NCBI GenBank assembly: GCA_964428795.1
Contig: CAYRZL010000063.1
Location: forward strand, 1 to 16,155
Reading direction: 5' to 3'
DNA: 16,155 nt
Source of the DNA: CAYRZL01 sp964428795
GTDB lineage: Bacteria > Bacillota > Clostridia > Lachnospirales > Lachnospiraceae
A program made the translations under genes and the position numbers. The stretch's first letter is position 1, and the number at the start of each line of letters is the position of its first letter. Shown piece by piece: positions 1 to 7,710 of this stretch. The notes beneath the pieces are model-generated. The model had not been told where the DNA came from. It saw only the letters and a program-made list of their open reading frames with translations, and did not search any database.

Positions 1-27
1 GGGAAGCCTTGATTTTACTGGCTTCCC
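1..27 (-). terminator. Hairpin at the window edge, possible terminator of the shikimate-kinase-like gene
   Basis: Positions 1-8 (GGGAAGCC) and 20-27 (GGCTTCCC) form a perfect 8-bp, GC-rich stem with an 11-nt loop. It lies about 80 bp downstream of the minus-strand gene ending at 109. The T-run expected on the minus strand would fall before position 1, outside the window, so the call is incomplete. The rest of 28-108 holds no gene or other structure I can support, apart from a second copy of TTGATTTTA (9-17 and 29-37). Confidence 0.45.
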
Positions 28-108
28 ATTGATTTTAGTGTAAAACTTGAGTTTTCAGCATTTGTAAATGTATACGATTCTTTGTTTATAGGATTTTTAT
101 AATTGTAA

Positions 109-627
109 TTATATGCGGATTTCCGACGTTTGTGACAACTGCCTGATGATCACCTTTATCGTTTCTTCAATTCCAAGATGTCCTTCATCAACAATCACAT
201 CTGCGTAGGCTTCATATAAACTGCTGCGCTCCTCGTAAATATCCCGCAGGGTCTGTCCCTCCCGCAAAACGACTCCGCGTCCTTTGATATTATGCAGACG
301 TTTTCTCAAAATATCAAAATCAAGCTTTAAGTACACAACCACACCGATCTCTTTCAGATGCTCCATAGCCTCCCTTCCGTATACCACGCTGCCTCCGGTG
401 GCAATAACGGAATGCTCTGCTTCCACCTGACTGTTGACCCGGTTTTCCACCTGAATAAACCCCTCCGTCCCCTTTTCTTCCATAATCTGTCTCAACAGCT
501 TTCCTTCCGATTTCTGAATTAAAAGGTCCGTATCCACAAACTCATAACCAAGCATCTTTGCCAGCACTACCCCGACAGTACTTTTTCCCACTCCCGGCAT
601 ACCGATCAATACAATATTATTCTTCAT
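109..627 (-). CDS. aroK: Shikimate-kinase-like P-loop kinase
   Basis: A 172-residue protein of the shikimate kinase family, whose classical members phosphorylate shikimate at the 3-hydroxyl with ATP in chorismate synthesis, in the cytoplasm. Visible motifs are the Walker A GMPGVGKST (9-17), the shikimate/Mg motif DTD (32-34), a lid-type GRGVV with R117, and R134 in the late RxxxY helix. Length is normal. The start is the ATG at 627, preceded by GGAGAG; the in-frame codon at 639 is TTG without a good site. Two substrate-binding features are changed: the FRxxE motif reads FIQVE, so the shikimate-contacting Arg58 is Ile58, and the GGG loop reads GGS (78-80). The fold is certain, shikimate as substrate less so. 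The gene is last in a minus-strand run, separated from the preceding lipoprotein gene by a terminator. Confidence 0.8.
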   Translation of the reverse strand: MKNNIVLIGMPGVGKSTVGVVLAKMLGYEFVDTDLLIQKSEGKLLRQIMEEKGTEGFIQVENRVNSQVEAEHSVIATGGSVVYGREAMEHLKEIGVVVYLKLDFDILRKRLHNIKGRGVVLREGQTLRDIYEERSSLYEAYADVIVDEGHLGIEETIKVIIRQLSQTSEIRI

Positions 628-650
628 TGTTCTCTCCAAATATCCTGTTT

Positions 651-692
651 TATCTGTATCTATTTATCTGTGTCTATTTATCCGTATCTATA
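651..692. repeat. Three tandem copies of a 14-bp unit
   Basis: Plus-strand units are TATCTGTATCTATT (651-664), TATCTGTGTCTATT (665-678) and TATCCGTATCTATA (679-692), with one to three differences between copies. The array fills the space between the terminator at 692-729 and the ribosome binding site of the shikimate-kinase-like gene, so it probably lies in that gene's promoter or 5' leader. No convincing -35/-10 pair is visible within it. Confidence 0.85.
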
Positions 693-729
693 AAAAGTGC
701 TGCAGGACATAAGTTCTACAGCACTTTTT
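692..729 (-). terminator. Terminator of the PrsA-like gene, symmetric on both strands
   Basis: AAAAAGTGCTG (692-702) pairs with CAGCACTTTTT (719-729). Inside, AGGAC (704-708) pairs with GTTCT (713-717) around an ATAA loop, with one C-A mismatch between the two stem parts and one G-T wobble. On the minus strand the stem ends in TTTTT, 13 bp after the lipoprotein gene's stop. The A-run/T-run symmetry means it could act in both directions. Confidence 0.85.
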
Positions 730-741
730 GCATTTTTCTTT

Positions 742-1899
742 CTATTCTTCCACTGCACTGCTGTCGGCATCCTGTGCGGCATCACTATCCTCTGCAGCGT
801 CCTGTGCGGCATCGCTATCCTCCGTAGTGTCCTGTGCGGCATCGCTATCCTCTGTAGTGTCCGCCTGCTCACCGTCTTCAGCATCTTCCCCGGAAACCAC
901 ATTGAACAGAGAATCAAACTTCACCTGCGCCCATGCATCCTCATCCACGGTCACCTCCGCAGCTTCCTTATAGCCCTCTGTCACCTCAGTATAATGTTCA
1001 GACTGACGCGTGGAGATAATACTCTCCTTTGCGGCATCGGTAGCCTCCTGATCAAAGGTGCTGTCCATGCGAACCACATAGCAGACTCCGTCCGCATCGA
1101 TCAGCTCAGATACTTCTCCGTCCTCCAGCTCATCTGCCGCCGCAATGACATCATCCGGGAGCCCTCCGTTTTCATCTGTTCCGTAAGATGCAGTTTTTAC
1201 CGTATAATCATTCGCTTCCGCTGCAGCATCCAGATCCTCCTTTGCGGCTTCTGCCACTGCCTCTGCTTTCTCCTTCTGCTCCGCTGCTTCCTCGTCCGAA
1301 TATGTCTGAGTCGCACCGCTGTCATCTGTGTAGGTCTGCGTATCTATGGAAATATAACTGATGGTCTTGCGGGCTGCTTCCTCATCGGAAACCTCCGTGC
1401 TCACCTCAGCGATGATTGCGTCATACATCTTCGCCTGAACCACATTCAGATATAACATGCGCTCGATATATTCCTGCGTGGCTCCCACCTGCTCAATGGC
1501 CTCATCCGTATTATCTGCGAGAAACTGCTCCGCTGCAGCAGTAATTTCCGCCTGCTCCTCCTCGGTCACTTCCACGTCATAATCCGCCATATGGTCCTCC
1601 AGCATATACAGCAGCTCAAGGTTTTCCAGGATATCCGATTTCACGGAAGTCTCCATATCCTCTCCGGAACCGCTCATATCCTGTGTCCAATACTCATCTC
1701 CATAGTAGGAACGGTAAAATGCATCGTAGTTTGCCTGCTGGAAACGAGCCACAAAATTGGCAAAACCAAGGCTCACCTCTTCCCCGTCTACCGTTATCAC
1801 TGTTTTTTCTGTATCAATCTTATTGCCGCAGCCTCCCAGCAAAGCGGAAGCCATCATAACCCCTGCGATCAGAAGCGCAGCTATTTTTTTAAATTTCAT
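742..1899 (-). CDS. prsA: PrsA/SurA-like peptidylprolyl isomerase family lipoprotein
   Basis: A 385-residue secreted lipoprotein related to PrsA foldases, which help exported proteins fold on the outer face of the membrane. It opens with a lipoprotein signal peptide: K4-K5, a hydrophobic stretch 6-21 and lipobox LGGC with lipid-bearing Cys24. A helical SurA-N-like region (about 45-170) is followed by a parvulin-like segment (about 178-280) with ISYISI, GGLPDDV and a GEVSELI stretch. Histidines usual in parvulins are not seen (Tyr where VSHILV has His). The C-terminus is an acidic repeat tail. The start is the ATG at 1899 after CGGAGGA; the ATG at 1923 lacks a site and would displace the signal peptide. 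It lies 59 bp behind mfd with its own candidate promoter and ends at a terminator. Family is firm, isomerase activity doubtful. Confidence 0.82.
   Translation of the reverse strand: MKFKKIAALLIAGVMMASALLGGCGNKIDTEKTVITVDGEEVSLGFANFVARFQQANYDAFYRSYYGDEYWTQDMSGSGEDMETSVKSDILENLELLYMLEDHMADYDVEVTEEEQAEITAAAEQFLADNTDEAIEQVGATQEYIERMLYLNVVQAKMYDAIIAEVSTEVSDEEAARKTISYISIDTQTYTDDSGATQTYSDEEAAEQKEKAEAVAEAAKEDLDAAAEANDYTVKTASYGTDENGGLPDDVIAAADELEDGEVSELIDADGVCYVVRMDSTFDQEATDAAKESIISTRQSEHYTEVTEGYKEAAEVTVDEDAWAQVKFDSLFNVVSGEDAEDGEQADTTEDSDAAQDTTEDSDAAQDAAEDSDAAQDADSSAVEE
771..860 (-). repeat. Three 30-bp tandem repeats encoding an acidic 10-residue unit
   Basis: Within the 3' end of the PrsA-like gene, three 30-bp units (771-800, 801-830, 831-860) differ at a few positions. 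They encode DTTEDSDAAQ, DTTEDSDAAQ and DAAEDSDAAQ (residues 347-376), followed by a partial unit and the stop. The tail is strongly negative and probably disordered. Near-identity at DNA level suggests slippage-driven copy-number change. Confidence 0.9.
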
Positions 1900-1923
1900 A
1901 TTATCCTCCGTTTTTCGTATCAT

Positions 1924-1937
1924 CTGTCACATGACAG
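1924..1937. repeat. Short palindrome in the leader of the PrsA-like gene
   Basis: CTGTCA (1924-1929) and TGACAG (1932-1937) form perfect 6-bp arms around CA. The site lies between the candidate promoter (1971-1999) and the ribosome binding site, a position where a repressor could sit. No regulator can be named. Confidence 0.35.
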
Positions 1938-1958
1938 GGCAGAATTTGCCATATTTTT

Positions 1959-4900
1959 TCACACTGATTCATTATAAGACTTTTTTCTGTCTGCCGCAAC
2001 CGCTTTCATATTATTTTCACACAAACATTTCTGTACTTCCTGAATAATACGCGCAATCATTTCCAATGTATCCTGATTCTTTTTGTTTTTCACTGCCTTC
2101 TGCTGCCACAAAAATCCAGGTGCTTCCTTATCCGGCATGAAAGTCAGATCTCCCCCATAGGAATCCACAAACTCCGGTATCTTTGCTGCGTTTATCCTGG
2201 CTTTACTGTAAAACAGAAATTTTACCGTCTCGCCTTTTTGGGAAACCTCGGTAAAGAAAGCCCGATGTGCCTCTCCTTTCAGTCGTGCAATCAAAAGCAG
2301 GTTCTGTACCGGTTTGGGAGGCTCTCCGAACCGGTCGATCAGCTCTTCCAACATCTCATCGCTTTCCGCTTCATTCCCGATACCCGCAATACGCTTATAG
2401 ATATCCAGTTTCTGATATTCATTGGCAATATATGTGCCCGGAATATAAGCATCAATATCAACATCGATCAGCGTGTCAAATGCTTCCTCCGGCATCTCAC
2501 CCTTCTCTTCCTTCACTGCCTCGCCCAGCATTTTGCAGTAAAGATCATATCCTACCGCTTCCATATGACCATGCTGGTCTGCGCCCAGCAGATTTCCGGC
2601 TCCCCGGATCTCCAGATCCTTCATGGCGATCTTAATACCGCTGCCCAGCTCGGAAAACTCCCGGATGGCGGCAAGACGCTTCTCCGCCACTTCCCGGAGC
2701 ATTTTATTGCGGCGGTACATCAAAAAGGCATATGCAGTCCGGTTGGAACGTCCGATCCTTCCGCGGAGCTGATAGAGCTGGGATAATCCCATATTGTCTG
2801 CATCATGTATGATCATCGTATTTGCATTTGAGATATCCAGTCCGGTCTCAATAATAGTGGTTGACACCAGCACATCGATTTCTCCGTTGATAAAACGGTA
2901 CATGATGTCCTCCAATTCCCGCTCCTTCATCTGCCCGTGGGCAAACTCAATGACTGCTTCCGGCAAAAGCTCACTCAAATGTGCGGTAACCTCCACAATC
3001 TGATTCACCCGGTTAAACACATAATAGACCTGTCCGCCTCTGGCAAGCTCTCTGTTTATCGCCTCCCGCACCATCTCATCATTGTGCTCCATCACATAGG
3101 TCTGTATCGGCATACGATTCTTCGGCGCCTCCTCCAAAAGACTCATATCCCGGATGCCGATGAGACTCATATGCAGCGTCCGGGGAATCGGCGTTGCGGT
3201 CAAAGTCAATACATCCACCGTGTTTTTCATCTGCTTAATCTTTTCCTTATGAGCCACTCCAAACCGCTGCTCCTCATCAATGATCAGCAGTCCAAGATCT
3301 TTGTACTGTACATCCTTTGACAATACCCTGTGGGTACCGATCACAATATCCACCATTCCTTTTTTCAGATCGGTAATGGTCTGCTTTTGCTCCTTCGATG
3401 TGCGGAATCTGCAGAGCAGATCCACCCGCACCGGGAACTCCTTCATGCGCTGCACAAAGGTATTATAATGCTGCTGCGCCAGGATGGTCGTCGGAACCAG
3501 ATAAACCACCTGCTTGCCTTCCTGCACCGCCTTAAAAGCCGCACGAATGGCAACCTCGGTCTTTCCAAAACCCACATCTCCGCAGACAAGGCGATCCATG
3601 ATCTTTCTGCTCTCCATATCATGCTTCACAGCTTCAATGGCGGCAAGCTGATCCTCCGTCTCCTCATAGGGAAACATCTCCTCAAATTCCCGCTGCCATA
3701 CCGTATCTGCACCATACACAAAACCATCTTTATTTTGTCTGGCTGCATACAACTCCACCAGATCTCTGGCAATCTCCTTTACCGCCCCCCGGACCTTTGT
3801 CTTGGTCTTCTGCCATTCCTGACCGCCCAGCCGGTTCAGCTTCGGCTTTTTCGCATCCGCCCCCGCATATTTTTGCAGCATATCCAACTGAGTAGCAAGA
3901 ATATACAGATTACCGCCTCTGGCATATTCAATCTTAATATAATCCTTCGTGACCCGGTCTACATCTACCTTCTCTATCCCGCGATAGATACCCAGACCAT
4001 GATTTTCGTGTACCACATAATCACCGATACTCAGATCATTGAAGCTGCGTATCTTCTCACCCTCGTAAAGCTTCCGGCGTTTTTTCTTCTTCTTTTCCGT
4101 GCCGAAGATATCGCTCTGGGTCAGTACTACAAATTTCAGCAGAGGATACTCATATCCGCGCTTCATATTACCGCTTACTACCATAACTTCACCGGGTTTC
4201 AGCTCATGATCCTTATCATCCGTATAAAAACAGTTCAGATCCTCCTGCTGCAGATCGGATGCAAAACGGTTTGCCCGCAGTCTGGAAGGCGCCACAAGAA
4301 TGACCCGGTAACCGTTCTTCTTATATCGGTGCAGATCCTTCAGCAGCATCTCAAAGCTGCCATTGTATGCATTTACGGATGCCGCCGGAATCTGATATGT
4401 CGCTTCCGGTGTCAGTCCGTCCACGCGCGTACCCAGCGCCGATAACAAAACCAGATTCTGCGCCCCGGCTTTTGCCAGAATATGTTTCCCGGAAAACAGC
4501 ACATCCGCCTGTCCCGGCAATATATATCCCTTCTCAAGCCTCTGCTCCATACTCATGCGATATTCCGCTTCCACCGAATCTGCTTTTTCCACGCACCGAC
4601 CGGGTTCATCCATAAAGATCATATACGGTCTGTCTCCAAAGTAAGAAAACAGATTCACCGTATCCTTATAAAAATAAGTAAGAAAACTCTCCGCTGCCTG
4701 TAAGCCGCAGCCCTCCTTTAGCTGTTCCAATACATAAGAAACGGACTCCTTCAGCCGATATGCTTCCTCCGTCTTCATTTCTTTTCGAAAGCGGTCATAA
4801 ATCTGCTCATATTCCTTTTGAATACGGGCAATTCCGGATTTTCGGACTTCATCTGCCATCATAAGTTCACTTGCAGGATAGATAGAAATTTCATCCAGAT

Positions 4901-5537
4901 TTTCAATGGATCTTTGACTCTCCCAGTCAAAGCTGCGCAGAGAATCCACCTCATCTCCCCAAAGCTCCACACGAAAAGGCACTTCCTCCGTGAGTGAAAA
5001 CACATCCAGAATACCTCCCCGGACGGCAAACTGCCCCGGAAGCTCTGCCTGATAATTATATTCATAGCCCATTGCAGCCAGCTTTCTGCGCATTTTTGCA
5101 AGATCCAGCTCATCTCCAACGCGGATTGTAAGAACCGACGCCTTCACCACCTCCGGGTGAATCAACCGGTCCATACAGGCGTCCATCGTCGTAATGATCG
5201 TCGGATGCTCCTGCGTAAAAATTGTCCTGTATGCCTCCATCCGCTCCTTTGTCAGCGCATTTCCACGGATATCCGACTGATAAAACAGTACATCCCGGGG
5301 CGGATAATAGACCACATTCGGATCAAAAAAACGATATTCCTCCACCAATTCTCTCGCTTTCTGCTCACTGAAAGTAACCACGATCTTTCCACAACCGTGG
5401 TTTATTCCATATATCAGATGTGGTTTCTGGGCGTCCGTACATCCTGCCACGGATGTGACCCCCGAAAACGTTTTTACCTTCCTGATCAGGTTCTCATATT
5501 CCTGAAGCTCCTGCAACGGTCTGACAAATGCCTGCAT
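1959..5537 (-). CDS. mfd: Transcription-repair coupling factor Mfd
   Basis: A full-length 1192-residue Mfd, the ATP-driven DNA translocase that pushes or removes RNA polymerase stalled at lesions and recruits UvrA for nucleotide excision repair. In order: a UvrB-homology region (about 30-330, with YYPPRDVLFY and AVRGGILDVF), the RNA polymerase-interacting domain (from about 497, DYVVHENHGLGIYRG), and the helicase motor with Walker A GDVGFGKTE (about 655), Walker B DEEQ (about 753), TATPIPRTL and motif VI QLRGRIGRSNR (about 920). The C-terminal UvrA-regulating domain ends the protein. The ATG at 5537 follows AGGAGT with AAAC spacing, and lies 2 bp after the pth stop, so translation is probably coupled. 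No truncation or frameshift is seen. Confidence 0.97.
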   Translation of the reverse strand: MQAFVRPLQELQEYENLIRKVKTFSGVTSVAGCTDAQKPHLIYGINHGCGKIVVTFSEQKARELVEEYRFFDPNVVYYPPRDVLFYQSDIRGNALTKERMEAYRTIFTQEHPTIITTMDACMDRLIHPEVVKASVLTIRVGDELDLAKMRRKLAAMGYEYNYQAELPGQFAVRGGILDVFSLTEEVPFRVELWGDEVDSLRSFDWESQRSIENLDEISIYPASELMMADEVRKSGIARIQKEYEQIYDRFRKEMKTEEAYRLKESVSYVLEQLKEGCGLQAAESFLTYFYKDTVNLFSYFGDRPYMIFMDEPGRCVEKADSVEAEYRMSMEQRLEKGYILPGQADVLFSGKHILAKAGAQNLVLLSALGTRVDGLTPEATYQIPAASVNAYNGSFEMLLKDLHRYKKNGYRVILVAPSRLRANRFASDLQQEDLNCFYTDDKDHELKPGEVMVVSGNMKRGYEYPLLKFVVLTQSDIFGTEKKKKKRRKLYEGEKIRSFNDLSIGDYVVHENHGLGIYRGIEKVDVDRVTKDYIKIEYARGGNLYILATQLDMLQKYAGADAKKPKLNRLGGQEWQKTKTKVRGAVKEIARDLVELYAARQNKDGFVYGADTVWQREFEEMFPYEETEDQLAAIEAVKHDMESRKIMDRLVCGDVGFGKTEVAIRAAFKAVQEGKQVVYLVPTTILAQQHYNTFVQRMKEFPVRVDLLCRFRTSKEQKQTITDLKKGMVDIVIGTHRVLSKDVQYKDLGLLIIDEEQRFGVAHKEKIKQMKNTVDVLTLTATPIPRTLHMSLIGIRDMSLLEEAPKNRMPIQTYVMEHNDEMVREAINRELARGGQVYYVFNRVNQIVEVTAHLSELLPEAVIEFAHGQMKERELEDIMYRFINGEIDVLVSTTIIETGLDISNANTMIIHDADNMGLSQLYQLRGRIGRSNRTAYAFLMYRRNKMLREVAEKRLAAIREFSELGSGIKIAMKDLEIRGAGNLLGADQHGHMEAVGYDLYCKMLGEAVKEEKGEMPEEAFDTLIDVDIDAYIPGTYIANEYQKLDIYKRIAGIGNEAESDEMLEELIDRFGEPPKPVQNLLLIARLKGEAHRAFFTEVSQKGETVKFLFYSKARINAAKIPEFVDSYGGDLTFMPDKEAPGFLWQQKAVKNKKNQDTLEMIARIIQEVQKCLCENNMKAVAADRKKSYNESV
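1971..1999 (-). promoter_or_regulatory. Candidate promoter of the PrsA-like gene inside the 3' end of mfd
   Basis: On the minus strand TTGCGG (1999-1994) and a perfect TATAAT (1976-1971) are separated by 17 nt. Transcription would begin near 1964 and give a leader of about 65 nt. The -35 matches the consensus only in its TTG, so strength is uncertain. Confidence 0.5.
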
Positions 5538-5539
5538 GT

Positions 5540-6130
5540 TTACTCCTGTTCCTGTTCAAATACCCGCTTTTTATTATATCGATTCATCGCCTCATCCGTT
5601 TCACCCTGTACCATAAGCGCCGCCGCCTTTACCGCATCCGCAACTGCAAGCTCCACACGCTCCCGTTCTCCCGCAGAGAACCGGCTCAGTACATAATCCG
5701 CAAGATCCCAGTTCTCCGGCTTTGCTCCTACGCCTACTTTAATGCGGGCAAAATTCTGTGTACCGCACTTTGCAATGATATCCTTCACCCCATTGTGACC
5801 CCCGGCGCTTCCCTTTTTCCGGATGCGAAGATTTCCCGGATCCAGACTGATATCGTCGTAGATAACGATCAGCTTCTCCTCCGGATCCAGCTTATAAAAA
5901 TTTACCAGAGACGCCACGCTGTCTCCGCTGAGGTTCATAAAGGTCTGAGGCTTTGCCAGCAGAACCTTTATCCCCTCAATATACCCGGTTCCGCAAAAAG
6001 CCCTTCCTTTTCGTTCTTTTACTTCTATATTATATTTGTCTGCGATTGCATCGATTACGTCAAATCCGATATTATGTCTTGTTTTCTCATACTTTGCTGT
6101 AGGATTTCCAAGACCAGCGATCAAAATCAT
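5540..6130 (-). CDS. pth: Peptidyl-tRNA hydrolase
   Basis: A 196-residue bacterial Pth, which cleaves the ester bond of peptidyl-tRNAs released by stalled ribosomes so that tRNA is recycled in the cytoplasm. The active-site set is complete: N9 in GLGNP, catalytic H19 in TRHNIGFD, N66 in PQTFMNLSG, D93 in YDDISLDPG and N113 in GSAGGHNG. Length is standard. The ATG at 6130 follows AAGGAGA at proper distance. It is the first gene of a unit with mfd, which starts 2 bp after its stop; the mfd ribosome binding site lies inside the end of pth. A promoter precedes it and the spoVG terminator lies just upstream. The pth-mfd pairing is the same as in Bacillus. Confidence 0.97.
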   Translation of the reverse strand: MILIAGLGNPTAKYEKTRHNIGFDVIDAIADKYNIEVKERKGRAFCGTGYIEGIKVLLAKPQTFMNLSGDSVASLVNFYKLDPEEKLIVIYDDISLDPGNLRIRKKGSAGGHNGVKDIIAKCGTQNFARIKVGVGAKPENWDLADYVLSRFSAGERERVELAVADAVKAAALMVQGETDEAMNRYNKKRVFEQEQE

Positions 6131-6162
6131 AGGGCATTCTCCTTTTTTCTTTACTGTGGTCG

Positions 6163-6191
6163 ATTATAACTGACTATCTGAAAAACAGCAA
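6163..6191 (-). promoter_or_regulatory. Promoter of pth-mfd
   Basis: On the minus strand TTGCTG (6191-6186) and a perfect TATAAT (6168-6163) are separated by exactly 17 nt. The predicted start near 6156 gives a leader of about 25 nt that contains the ribosome binding site. It lies right after the spoVG terminator, supporting pth-mfd as an independent unit. Confidence 0.72.
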
Positions 6192-6192
6192 G

Positions 6193-6253
6193 AAAAAAAG
6201 ACCGTTTTCTCTCACTCGGCTTTCATACGGGATCAACAAAACGGTCTCTTTTT
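6193..6253 (-). terminator. Terminator of glgC-glgD-spoVG
   Basis: AGACCGTTTT (6199-6208) and AAAACGGTCT (6238-6247) form a perfect 10-bp stem with a 29-nt loop. On the minus strand it is followed by a run of six to seven T. On the plus strand it is followed by CTTTTT, so it is roughly bidirectional. It lies 30 bp after the spoVG stop. Confidence 0.85.
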
Positions 6254-6282
6254 ATAATATAAACCCAATCACATTATAAATT

Positions 6283-6552
6283 TTATGCACCCCAACCGGA
6301 CACTTCCTGCTGATACCTCTCCAAAATCAGCTCCTGCATCCGTTCACGCACCGCCGAATTGATAGGATGAACAATATCCCGAAATTCCCCGCTGGCAGTA
6401 CGTCTGCTCGGCATAGCGATGAACAGCCCCTTCTCTCCCTCAATGACTTTAATATCATGAACTGCAAACTCGTCATCGATCGTGACAGAAACGATGGCTT
6501 TCATCTTGCCTTCCTTCTCAACTTTGCGTATGCGTACATCTGTGATCTGCAC
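6283..6552 (-). CDS. spoVG: SpoVG-family RNA-binding regulator
   Basis: An 89-residue SpoVG homologue, a small cytoplasmic nucleic-acid-binding regulator that influences septation during sporulation in Bacillus and virulence or envelope genes in other Gram-positives. The family signature is complete: ITDVRIRKV near the start, VHDIKVIEG, FIAMPSRRT and GEFRDIVHPINS. It is slightly shorter than the 97-residue Bacillus protein, differing at the variable C-terminus. The start is GTG (6552-6550), preceded by AAGGGGGG; translation from here gives the expected N-terminus. It lies 39 bp after glgD and just before a terminator, so it is the last gene of the glycogen-synthesis operon rather than sitting next to glmU as in Bacillus. 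Which transcripts it binds here cannot be told. Confidence 0.95.
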   Translation of the reverse strand: MQITDVRIRKVEKEGKMKAIVSVTIDDEFAVHDIKVIEGEKGLFIAMPSRRTASGEFRDIVHPINSAVRERMQELILERYQQEVSGWGA

Positions 6553-6591
6553 GTCACGCGCCCCCCTTCTCCTGAATGTCTGGTTCAGAGA

Positions 6592-7710
6592 TCAGTCCTC
6601 ATATTTCTCCTGATGTCCAAATACGATTTTGATGCCATCACCGCCATTTATATAAGTATTGGCACGAATCGTCTCTCTGCTCTCAACAACACAATTCTCA
6701 ATGCGTGTATTATCCCCAATATATACTTCATTCAGAATGACAGAGTTCTTGATCACACAGTTCTTTCCGACAAAGACTTTCTTGAACAAAATAGAATTTT
6801 CAACTTCCCCATTGATGATACATCCACTTGCCACAAGACTGCCCCGTACATTAGAACCAACATTGTATTTTGCCGGAGCCAGATCATCCACTTTAGAATA
6901 AATATGAGGCTCTTCCTTGCAGAATACACTGCGGATCTCCGGGTTCAGGAAATCCATATTTGTCTGATAATAAGACTCTACGCTGGAAATATTGTTCCAG
7001 TAACCTTCCATCTTATATCCGTAGATCTGTTTGATGCTCTGCTGACGCACCAGAATATCATTTACAAAATCATGTCTGTCTTCCTGTGCACTCTTCTCCA
7101 GTATCTCGATGAGCTGTCTTCTTCTCATGATGTAGATACCGGTAGAGATGATGTTGGAATGTGCATCCTGCGGCTTCTCCTGAAATTCTACCACTTTACC
7201 GTCCTCATCCAGGGCAACCACACCAAATCTGCTCACATCCGTACCTGCCGGCATCTGCTTGCATACGATAGTAATATCTGCCTTTTTGTCGATGTGATAT
7301 TCCAGAACCTTTTCAAAATCCAGTTTGTACACACCGTCACCTGCAGCAATGATAACATATGGCTCATGACTTCTCTTTAAAAAGTCAATATTCTGATAGA
7401 TTGCATCTGATGTACCTCTGTACCACCAGCCATTATCTGCTGTAATGGTCGGTGAGAACACATACAGACCGCCATTCTTACGTCCGAAATCCCACCATTT
7501 GGAAGAGCTTAAATGCTCATTCAGAGAGCGGGCATTGTACTGTGTCAAAACAGCCACTTTTTTCACACCGGAGTTTGTCATATTGCTCAGTGCAAAATCG
7601 ATACAACGGTAACCACCGCCTACCGGCATCGCTGCGATTGCACGTTTCTGAGACAGCTCCTGCATTCTCTCACTGTTACCGCCTGCTAATATAATTCCTA
7701 TTGCCTTCAT
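6592..7710 (-). CDS. glgD: GlgD, second subunit of glucose-1-phosphate adenylyltransferase
   Basis: A 372-residue nucleotidyltransferase paralogue of GlgC. In Firmicutes, GlgD pairs with GlgC to make ADP-glucose for glycogen, and studied GlgD subunits have little or no activity alone but raise that of GlgC (family knowledge). Visible are the nucleotide-binding N-terminus ILAGGNSERM (8-16, where GlgC has GGQGSRL), YRGTSDAIYQN (97-107), GDGVYKLD (124-131) and FQEKP (176-180). A left-handed beta-helix of hexapeptides occupies the C-terminus (about 280-360). It is about 50 residues shorter than GlgC. Its ATG overlaps the glgC stop as ATGA (7710-7707), indicating translational coupling and equal dosage. 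Whether it is catalytic here is undecided. Confidence 0.93.
   Translation of the reverse strand: MKAIGIILAGGNSERMQELSQKRAIAAMPVGGGYRCIDFALSNMTNSGVKKVAVLTQYNARSLNEHLSSSKWWDFGRKNGGLYVFSPTITADNGWWYRGTSDAIYQNIDFLKRSHEPYVIIAAGDGVYKLDFEKVLEYHIDKKADITIVCKQMPAGTDVSRFGVVALDEDGKVVEFQEKPQDAHSNIISTGIYIMRRRQLIEILEKSAQEDRHDFVNDILVRQQSIKQIYGYKMEGYWNNISSVESYYQTNMDFLNPEIRSVFCKEEPHIYSKVDDLAPAKYNVGSNVRGSLVASGCIINGEVENSILFKKVFVGKNCVIKNSVILNEVYIGDNTRIENCVVESRETIRANTYINGGDGIKIVFGHQEKYED

Noticed and set aside
1995..2008. A 12-of-14 match to the CcpA cre consensus on the minus strand, overlapping the -35 of the PrsA-like gene.
   Set aside because: It lies in mfd codons, misses the conserved 3' end of the consensus, and the promoter itself is tentative. 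Not enough to call a site.
3330..4445. A 371-codon open frame opposite mfd on the plus strand.
   Set aside because: It is an antisense shadow of a well-supported gene and resembles no known protein; its length reflects the codon use of mfd.
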